This document shows positions 49,401-61,400 of a stretch of 64,000 bases of DNA, piece after piece. A program made the position numbers and the translations under genes. This DNA comes from Barthelona sp. PAP020. Its lineage: Eukaryota; Metamonada: BaSk clade. Where the stretch lies: positions 20,321 through 84,320 of the forward strand of contig JARQWU010000019.1 of assembly GCA_040182905.1 (NCBI GenBank). The letters run 5' to 3'. Below the pieces are notes generated by a model, which was not told the origin of the DNA, did not search any database, and saw only the letters and a program-made list of their open reading frames with translations. Numbering within the stretch: position 1 is the stretch's first letter; each line of letters begins with the position of its first letter.

Positions 49401-52400
49401 GAATATACTGTTATGGTTCCTGAATTACAATAAAAATCATCTAGAATGTATAAGGATCCATAGATAATAATGGAACCACTCATAGCAAAAGTTTTATGAA
49501 AATAAACTTTAGCTGATGGTTCAATAAGAAGATTAGGAGAAAATGAACTCATTGCAACGTCAGATCTTAATCTCATAACTCCTTTGATATCAAAAATAAA
49601 TTGATTAGCTAATGAAACAAAGAAACCATCAGTAAAGTCCCCTTCTAAAGTTGCCTCAGGATTAATGGTAAACGTACCATATTCACCTAAATATTCACCT
49701 TGATCAAAAGAACAACTATGATTACAGACAAAATTACCTTGTAAAATTTTTTGCCAATCAGTTAACATTTTAACACAATCAAATTCAAAAAGTTTTGACG
49801 GTGAATAAATCTTTCCAGAAGAAAATTCAAACAATGAAATATGCTGTGAACTAAAAGTTGAAATTAATGTACTAAAACCATATTGCTCAATTTTATTAGA
49901 AATAATTGTGTTGATACTTAATTGAGATGTTCCTGAGATCAAGTGTATTGAAGTAATATTCATGGAATTTGCTTGAACAACAGCATTCTTTGATGAACTA
50001 GATAAATCAACGCCATTAAAAGAATTGATTCTTAACCAATTCAATTTACCGTACCATTTCATATTTGTTGAACATTGAATTATATCATAATCACATACAT
50101 AAACAATATCATTAGACATTTCAATAGACCATTCTTTAAAAAATAACTGTCCATTCATTGAATTATTCTGATTAGTTAAACATGAATATTCAGAAGCATT
50201 TTGAAAACCAGAAAGTTGAATAAATCCCACACTTTGAATTTTATTTCCAACAATCATTTTAGGTACAAATAACTTCAAACTATTGTTAGAATGAACAAAA
50301 TTATTGCCAACTTGAAATAAAATGGGTGAATCAATGTATGTTTCAGAATCAATGTGATTCAGATCATTATCAATAATAATTGATGATGTAAACATATTAA
50401 AGTTTGAATTTTTGATATCCAGATTGGCTTTTATGTGAATAGAATCAACCACTTTAAAAAGAACATTTGTATCAATAATTGAAATGCCTTTTGATATTAT
50501 ATCAAGTGATAACGATTTGAATATGATAGAATTATCCAAAGTCAATTGATTTTCAATGATAAATTGCTTTGTTGTAAAATCACCATTTCCCTCAAATTGC
50601 ACATCAGAACGGTTCAAATATATACCCTCAATTATTGAACCAATATCATGAATAGAATAAAAGGAAGAATCTTCAACAACTAATTTTTGTCCAACAAAAA
50701 GATTCTTAGGTAATATAGACACAGTAGAATGATTGGTAACAATAAAATTCCCTTTGGTTTCAAAGCAAGAGATGTTAACCATGTCAATAATTGAATTATC
50801 AAGAATAAAATCTTGGTATATTGTCAAATTCCTAAGAACATTTACAGTTGATGCTGAAACAATGACAGATTTCCAAATAATGTTTTGTACATACAAATGA
50901 ATATCAATGTCATTGAAGATTATTTGAGAAGATTGAGATGCTTCAAACAAATTTAAATCAAAGATGCCATTTCTCATATCAAAATAAGTTTTTGAAATAT
51001 TTAAAGTTTTTAAACCAATTAATGTATTATTATGGAATTTTAAATATTTTAAATCTGGTCTAAAACTGTTTGTTTGAATATTTTCAACAATCAATTTTGA
51101 ATCCATAAAATATGAGTTTTTATGATACTCTTGATCAACTAATAAACAATTTCTTCCTGCTAGATCAGAATTAAAGACATAAATATAAGTATTTTCTATG
51201 ATTATATCCTTAAATTCATAACCTATCTCAAATTGATGAGATTCATCATTTCTACAATCAATCAACTTCAAATATGAAGATTGACTTGTATAAATATCAT
51301 TCAATCTGTGTTTTGTATTAAACATTTGCAAATTGGAATTGATTAGTCTTAATTTCTCAAACAAATAGAAATTCGAATCCTTTATTGACATCCACCCACC
51401 AGAAATAATTGTAATTGATGTGACATTATTCATATTTACGTTTGTTAACTCAACATGACTCTTTACAATATAAAGATTTTTTAAATCATTGAATGTCCCT
51501 TTATTTAAAATGAATTGACTATTCTCACATTCAAAAGAAGATAAGCTTGCAGAATTGAATTCACTTATATTCCAAGTATCTGTAAAAATAGTCATCCTTT
51601 CAAATGAACTTCCACATTGTATGATAGACACTGTTCCAATAACATTGTTCGTTGACCATTCAATCAGTCCATCAAAAATAATTCTTTCAACAACAACATT
51701 ACCATCAGTCAAATTAATTGACTGCAATGACGTTGATTGTAAATACACACAATTCCAATCAGTATTGAAAGATTCAAAACTAACTAGATAATTGGAACTG
51801 ATACCGGTATTGGATAAACTAAAACTACTATCATTAGCTTTGAATATTTCTAATTTTGGCATAACTAATGTAGAAACAATGAATAAAGAATCAATAGATG
51901 TGAAATTTCTTAAAATGTCAAATTTCATTTGAGAAACTTTAAAAGTAGCATCAACAGATGTAAAAGCAATGATAGACATCGAAGAAATTTCGTCTCCAGT
52001 CAAAACACCCCTTTCAATGGTCAAATTTGATAAATGATGCAAAATAAAAGTATCAAAACTCCAATCAGTGAGATCACTAGTAATTGATATCAATTCTGGA
52101 AACGTAACATTAAGAGCATTGAAAGTTTTTGAAAACAAATCAAGATTTTTCAAATTCTTAAAAATACTGTCATAAAGGTTCAATTGATAATTTGTCTCAC
52201 CACCTGCGCTCAAAGAAATCAAACCATTCATTTGGGTATACTTTTCAATGGTTGCAAAAGAATTTAATATTTTCAAAGATTCAAGAGCATTCCACTTTGA
52301 ATCTTGAATAAACAAAAAAGAATGTTCTTCAATAATCATCGAAGTCGCATTGCTATTGCAATTTTCAAACGTAATGGACGAATGATCACCAAAAGAAACA

Positions 52401-55400
52401 TCTTTCAAATTAGTTGTAGAAGATTCACATTTGAAATGTGATGATGATGCTGTATTTATTGTTGAAATGTTAGAAACAGAGTTTATCAAGAAAAATTGAG
52501 AATTGACAACATTTAAAGTGCTAATGTTGGTAAATGAACTCTCAATTTTTGCAGGAACAATCAGATAAAGAGATATAGTTTCAACATATAAATGACAGTT
52601 GGAAATAGTCATAATTGCAAGTCTTCTCAAATTCATATAATTACAAGAAAAATTTTGAACATTAGATAATCGAAGATCAACGTTTTCGTAATTCAAACCA
52701 TCTTTATAAACACTAGGTGCATAGAATGTTCCACCATTTATTGTGAAATCTCCAGAATGAGTTAAATAAACATCGGTACTGATTTCAACAACAGAATCTT
52801 TTGAATAAAAAGTTTGAAAACGATCACCAGCTTTCAAATATCCACTGGATCTGAAAATTGAATTTTCCAAGGAAATGGTAACCGCAGTCACCCAATTGTT
52901 TGTTTTATCAAGTGTTATATTTCCACATGAATAAAAATTCAAGGAATTAACATTTTCTACAGAAGGATTATTGAAAAAAACGTGGTCATTGCCATCATGT
53001 ACAGACAAAACCAAATTATTCATGTTAATCTTTTGAAAATCAACGCTGGGTGAAAATATGGTACCATCACAATGGTCACTATCAAAATCATTGATTAATA
53101 CTGAATTTGCAACAAACACAAATGAGCTATGTCTGTTAAAACCAATATGTGAAATATTGAACCTTGAAACAACAAAATCTTTCAAAGGTGCATTAAGAAC
53201 CCAATATAGTCCATAAGATTCAACGGATCTGAAAGTAAAATTAGAACAAGAATTGCATTGCCAATTTAAAGATGTAATTTCATCTGATTCGCCACTAGTT
53301 TTCCTTGCTTTGATATCTAGAGTGTGAAAATCTGCTCCTTCATATATATTCCATGTAGTAGATACTTGTGTGGACCCGCAAAGCTCATTTGCTTCATTTT
53401 CCACATACAATTTTCCATACACATTCAAAAAATACCCACTAATCTTACATACAGTCACATTAGCATTAGCACCGACTGTTAAACGTGAAGATGATGATGT
53501 CGAAGAAATAATCAAGTTTTTTGCTGAAACAATGATTCCTCCGAAATTGATTGCCTTGTAGCCAATAATTGTCTTCAAAATTTCTTCTTCTTCCATGGAT
53601 AAAGAACCATCAAAGTTCATATTAGAATAGAGGAACATAACACTGTTTGTTGATATTACTTCATAATCAGAAATAAAGTTGGAGAAAATGATAGTTTCAC
53701 TTTCATTGGAAGGTTCAAAAGTCTTGGACTTTTTGAGTACAGAATTTCCAACCAAAGTAATTGAACCTGACATTCTATGGTTCTCTGAATCATACGGCAT
53801 TTCATAAAAGTAACCAAATATATCAATATTTCCATTCAAAGTGAATATTTGTTGATTACTTATGAATGAAAAACGAGTTTGAATAAGCGCTACATCACAG
53901 TACCACACATTTTGTGAAACTAACTGAACAACATTAATTAAATAAGCCTTTCCTGTTGGATTAATATAACTTTCAAAACGTACATTCTTTAGAACTAATT
54001 CTTCAGTAACATTTATCTGAACGTTATCACATAATAACAATACATCATACCATGCTCTTTGCATTGAAGAATGAATGGAACGTTCATCATTGAGATACAA
54101 CTTTTCAAAATTGATTTGATGAGAAACTCCCAATAACTTGAATTGAGGTATTGATGATGAATAGAAATCATCTGCTTGAACTACAACAAAGCCTAAATGC
54201 AAATCAGTCAAAGGGGTTTGAACTATAAAAGTAGACTGGTCCGTTACAAACAGATACTCAAAATAGGGACTAATTTGTGAATTGGAAAAACGTGAATATG
54301 AATTGGCTTTGGCTTCAAAACTTTGAAAATATTGTTTTGCAGAATTACTGATTCTTAGATTACCATTGTCCAAATTCTCATAACTTTCAAATGTGGTCGG
54401 ATTCAAAACATTGGAGAAATACACAGCACCACGTGATACAACATGATTGATCAACCAATAATCATCTAATCCAGGTGCAGAATTTTCAAACCAAAGAATA
54501 CCTCCATATTTCACAGAAATGTTATCAATGGTCAAATTTCCCACACCAATGATACTTACTTTACTTGTTGACGATAATGCAGTGGAATAATCAATATATA
54601 ATGAGTGAATATACAAACTTTCCAAATCATTGAATTCTGCTTGACCATTCCTCACAACAACATCAATAATTTCGACATCAGCAACAATGGCAGGGTGAAA
54701 ACGAATTTCACCATCTAATAATACAGTAAGATCATTGATTATCCATTTATCAACATTGGGCGTCTCATCAAAAATAATTTTTCCTTTTGAAACACTAATA
54801 GAATGAAAGTCATATATACATCCGGGTAACATATGCAAGATTCCTCCATCAATAATAACAATGGAGCCGATTTCCCAACTTCCAGCGAATCGTAAATAAC
54901 CACCATCGGCAACAAAAACCGAAGAACCAAAACCTATTAATTTGACATCATAATTGATGACTGTTGGACCATTGAAAATAATAGATGAAGCTGCTTCACC
55001 ATTTGATGTGTTTGAAAGCAGAATATCTTCAAAAAAACACATTTCAGAGGGAAAAGTAATTGAAGAACCGGGTTTAATAATCAAACTTCCTAACAAGAAT
55101 AATCTGAAATCAATAGTGATAATAGAGTCAACAATTAAATCCCCGGATATTTTTAATGAAGGTAAAACGTCAACAGAAGCATCACCATATGTAACTGCAT
55201 ATGTTATTGTCTGTGAATCTTCAGCACCATCTGCAAATGCAGCTCGCACAGAACCCACACCGACAAATCGAATTCTGGATTGAAATAAAGTTGTTCCCAA
55301 CTCTATTCTGACATAGTCACCAACTTCAAATAAAGAATCATATCCGACAAAAGAATAATTTCCTTTGAAAAGAATTTCAACGCCGGTACCAACTTTGTGA

Positions 55401-58400
55401 GTTTGAGCTGCATTCATAAACAAATAATCCCCAATGACATTTAAAATAACATAAGAATCAATGGTACCACCTAAAAATGTGGCACTATTAGAAATATTAA
55501 AGAAACAAGGTCCATCAAGATAGCCAGAAACCATTGTAAAATTAACAATGTCAATAAAATCAATATTTAGATAAGCCTGTGAATCGCTCAAATAAAATTC
55601 CCCTGCACTAATCTGATTAAAATCCTGAATTGTCAAACTAGATTGATCTTCTGCTCTAAACAGGTTCAGTTCCAACTTATCAGCTAACAACAAATGTTTA
55701 CAATCTATGATGGTCAAATTGGACTGACTAAGCGAAATACCATTTAAAACCATGTTACAGTGTTGAAAAATAAACTCAGTACGGTGTAAATGAACCTTAT
55801 CTACAACTTTAATTGTACCTTGAAACAAAATGTAAGTATAATCATTTGACCAAACCATACCTGTATCTGCAGTTGATTCAAAATATGTATGTAAACCAAA
55901 TTCATAATGAGTGTTCAAAAGTTTCAACCCAGATAACTCACCATACATCATGATAATACCATCAAAGTACGCATTTGGATGAACAGTCCAATATGAGTTA
56001 TTTAAATATATTTCTGAAGTTGATGTAATGACAGGCTTCAAAAACAAGTGAAAATTACTGTTGTACATTTTCCAAATACCCTTTTGAGTAAAAGTAGAAT
56101 GAACTAAATCGGTCGAAACAAGAGTTAAATCACCATGGGTCTCAACAGTTGCATTTTCAGCAACTGTAATATACCATCTGGGACCATCCATTGAATATGT
56201 AGATGGAATAAACCAATACTTATTGATTAAAAACGTTATAGAGTGACTAAAATGAACGTTGGTATCAATAGAGAAAAAATCAAAATTAAAAGAAGCACTG
56301 CATCCAGATTCTGTTACATATATTGAGCCCATTTCTGAATTTCTTAACTTTGCATATTCTGCATTTGTATGACAACCCGTATAAAATTTAGAGTTGTTGA
56401 AAAACAAAAACTTGGTTGTGAAAACGTTAGCTCTTTGATAAAAACTAATTTCATCAAACAAAACAATTCCAGGCATCTCTAATGTAGATCCTTTTACCAA
56501 TAAACTTCCCTGAAGAAATTCAGTCACATCAAGTGTTGTTGCTTGATCGAACGAATAATTACTGAAAATATCTTCCAAATCATAAGTATTTGTTCTATCC
56601 ATGCTGATGGTGGCAGTTTGTGATCTAGAATCAATTACCCAATCAGTGTTATATGATAATTTTAAATTTAAAAGGAAATCTTTATAAAGCAACAGATCAA
56701 TTGCACTATTTAACACAGTAGCAATCGAACCCAACTTTAAATCTTTGATTTCAAAATCAAAATCAACAACATCATAATTAGAACCATAAAATATCAATGA
56801 ATTTGCTTGAATGTCAACTTTACTCTCAACAACGTTTACCAAATCCTCAAAAGTTATTAGAGAACTATCATAGATTAAAGTTGTTCGTAAAGCACGAATA
56901 AAAATCTTCGACTGTAATAAGTCAGCTAATCCTTCAGCAATAAACTGATTCGCTATTGTCTCAATTGATACGTTGACAAATGATTTGGCTTTAAAGTTAA
57001 AAGAGTCTGTTGAGACATTTGCAATCAACTTCAAATTCTCCACAATGGCATTGGAAGAACCCATTTCTGGAATATTCCCCATAATATTTGCATAAATATT
57101 TTTTAGATTATTGAAAGTTACTATTGCAGAAGAACCCCCATGTAAAACAATGTCTGAATCAAAAAGGTACCCTGAAACAATCTTATATGAACCACTGATA
57201 ATGCTCCTAAATTTACAATTACGAATATCAATGCTATTCAAAGACATGTCAATACCGTTTGTGAATTCAAAGTCAACACCCCAAAAATCCTTCAAATTAT
57301 TGATTGAAACTGTTTCAACATCTGCAATAGTAACATTCCCATTCTTGTAATATTTAAGAGTCCAAATATCAAAAAAGTCAATAAAATGCAAATTAAAATT
57401 GGTTTCTGTGATCAAATTAGATTGATACAAATAAAGCGTGTCAATTTCAGTAATATTTACATTACTGTTTGAAACTGTTGTTGAAATGAACTGAAGATCA
57501 GTGGAATTTGTAACATTCATAATGTTATTAGAAAACGTTTCTGCCTTAAACAATTGAACATTAGAATTTTGAAGAATGATGGAACAACTGTCTATTTTTG
57601 TGAATTGCTCAAAAGAATTTGTGACTGACGATTCAAATAAAATGTCGGAAAATGACCATGTGCTAGATTTGGTTTGGAAAAGTGTGGCAATATTTCTAAC
57701 TTTAATATCACTGTCATTCAGTTCATTAATCTCCAATGTTCCTTCGTTGTAAAATTTTATTTCAATTTCTATGTCATTCCAGTTATTACCTTTCAGTAAA
57801 GAGACTTCAAGACCATTTGAAATGAAAAATTGGCTGGAGATTGCATCTACTTTTTCATTCAACACCCTACTGGTGACTTGAAAATTATTGACTTGATCCG
57901 CGTTCATCGCAACATTGTTGAAATTGGAAATTTTGAAGAAAAAATTTTCAATTACAAGACATTCAAAAGATGTAAATTTTGTATGGGATGCATAAAGATT
58001 GACAGAATTAACTGTGTTCAATTGAATATACGCAACATGTTCAATGGATTCCTGAACAACCAAATCAAATAAATTGAAATCTGAACAACTGATTGAACCA
58101 GAAGCTAAAACATTACTATTCAATGAAAACTCATTGGCTAAAGTGGTGGTTGACTCATTATTTGCAGTTACATTAATTTCAACGGACAAAATGTTATCAC
58201 TTTTCAAAAATCCCTTGCCAATAGTCTTATTAAATTGTAAATTAATGGTTCCTGTTGAAAGCAATTTATTTGAGTGAACAAAATCGTCAATCAATATTCC
58301 TGAAAAGTCAATAAAGGACAATGCAATTCCTAGATAATTGTAATTTTTGATAAATTTTCCATCAAAGGTATAACTATTGATTGTATCAACTTGTAAATCA

Positions 58401-61400
58401 AGTAAATCAATATATTGTGCTTGAAAACCAAATGTGTTAATGGTATTAGCACTAAAATACACTGTTTTGACCACATCGAAATCAAATTTCAAATTATTGG
58501 ACATAACATTATGCAAGATTGATATATCAACTGAATTAGCAATGAATAACATAATATTTTCAGCATTATCAACATTCCAATTAAATAATTGTATAACATT
58601 CATATTTGTTGTTATATTAACCGCATTATCATTAGTTAAAACAACACTATTAATATTTGAAATGTGAAATTGTATATTTTGAAAAATTTTGGAAAAAATA
58701 TCACAATTATCACCATAGTTCATATAAATATTGCTTGAATCATAAGAACCTTTAATTTTGACCTGATTTACCTTATAAAAATCAAGATTTGAATTAAAAT
58801 GACTTGTTGAAGTCAAATAAAATGCTTCAATATGATTACCAGTGTATTTATTGTCAAAATATGCATAAACACCTTTAACTATTGACATATTGTGAATATG
58901 ATTCATAATTATTTGAGTGTTTGATAGTTGTTTTGTATCTATCACGCAATTTTCATCAATTTCATTGAGAGTATAATAACTATTGTTGACATAACTAATT
59001 GAAGTAAAATTCACTAAATTACTGGAAGAAATGTCAAACCTAATATCAAACGTTTGAAAATCAACAATACTTACATTGAAAATATCAGATGTACTCACAT
59101 TTGAATGAAATAAACTGTGTATATTAACATCCAAAAATTCTATTACATCAACTACAATCAGATTGTTGTAATAAAAAGAAGAACTTAAATCAGTTCCATT
59201 GACAGTCACATTAGAACCATGCTTTAATTCAATTGATGAATAATAAACAGAATTTTCAAAAATTATGTTCAAAAGTTCAAAATATTCCTCAAAAATTACA
59301 CCAAACATTATATTTTTTATATTATAATTGATTGAAAGTGAATTTAAACCATTAACAACACAGTGATTAGCAATATCAACATCAAACTCAATAAAATCAA
59401 CACCTTGATGAATAAACTTCATATCATTAACAAGAGGAGCATGCATTCTATTTAAAACTCCATTATAATGTGATAACGTCCAATTATCAACTTCAGAAAG
59501 AACAGAAACATTGGAATATTGAACATCAGTTAATGCTATGGTTGTTGAAACAATTTTATCAGGACTAAATAAGTAAAATTTATCTGCATTTTGTGTTGAA
59601 ATCGATAAATTAAACATTAACAAATCTAAAAAGATAAATGTACTGTTGGGATTGACCAATGATATAATTGAAGATGAAAAACTTGTTTTTAAATCAAAAA
59701 GGGTGAAATTTGCTTGATTAATGGTAACATACCAGTGATCTATAGATTTCAATGTAATATTAAAATCACCAATGTTATTCATTTGTAATTCATTGTTTAC
59801 ACTATTTAATTGACTGTTTATAATAGTTACGTTCCCACCAACAATCATCTTCCAATACATGTTGTCAAAACTATCAACAAAAAATGGGAAAATCTTAAAA
59901 ATATTCACAAAACTAAAGTAACTATCATTAAAATAACTGTTTAAGGCATCGTCAACGAAAAATTCATCAACATTGTTCATAACCAATTGAGTGTGTTCAA
60001 ACATGCTTGAGTATAAAGTTAAAAAAGCCACTTCTTCAATATTCATCACGGTATGCTTGAAATCAATCAATTGATGAAAAGTTTCATCAGTCAATTTAAC
60101 TTCAACACTATCAACAATATTCAAATTTTTAGAACAATAGGAAGTTATTCCCAGTGTTAGATATGAATCATGTTGAAAATCAAAAACACCAGAATGACAT
60201 TCAGGATGCTTCAATTCTTTAAATTCAAAATATTTGATTTCATACACACGTAGAATACCATACAAAGGTAAAATTGTCCCGAATATAGAAAATCCCTTTT
60301 GTAACACCAATTCACCCCAAATTTCAAGAGAATCAATGTCAATTTTGAAAGTTGTTGTCAAATCCAACAATATCAATGATGTTGATGAAACATAAAACTT
60401 TTCAAAATCGTTTGCCACCCGAGATAATTCACTGAATACAAAAGTTCCTCCAAAATGTTCAAATGACCTATTTAAATCATAGTAACCATCATATTGAATG
60501 TGTGAGTCATTATAAGCGCCTTGAATTGTTCCTAATCCATGAAATTCAGTGGTTTCTGGAATAACTAATGACCTGTAAACATACATATATCCTTCAAATT
60601 GAAAGATACCCTCAAATCTACAACCTGTTCCCAAGACATGAATTTGAACATCAGAACCCATGCTAAAAGTGTCAGTTTTTGAGATCATTGCAATTCTAGA
60701 ACCTAAAATTAATGTTCCTTCATTCATGACGACATTATCTTCAAAAATGACCTCACCCAACAAAACATCGTTATTCAAATCGCTCACATAAATATCTCGA
60801 AAGCATTGTTCTGTAGTTGGTATAGGAAATTCATTCGTTGATAATGTAAAATCAGTCAATGAATAAGCATGAAAATCAAAAGGTATAGATTCAACACCTA
60901 AGACAAAAGTACATACACGTCTTTCAACAATATTCTCCTCATATACAATTTCATAGCCCAAATCGTTATCAGCACCAACAATATGCATTTCATATTCAAT
61001 CACATCTTTAATTTCATCAGATACATATTTGATAGGCCACCAAGCATGTGTTAGATCAGAAAATCGATTGATGTTACTGTGAACAAATGACTGACAAGAA
61101 ACAGTAGAGCAAACATCATCTTCCAACACATAAGTAGAATATTCTATTGCATTAATTAACTCATTTCCCAAACAACAAACTCGAGGGGGAAACAAAGAAT
61201 CAACAACCATATCATTGGACAAAGATAGAGCATCAAGAAAGACCAACTTTCCTTCTGGTGCAACTTTTATCTCGTTGTCACCAAATTCAGAAGGATTGAT
61301 GTGTATCTCAGCATTAGAACCAACAAACACATCACAAGATTCAGTGATGTATGAATGAGCAGATACCTCTGGTGTAAAAAACCTTCCTTTTGCAACAACG

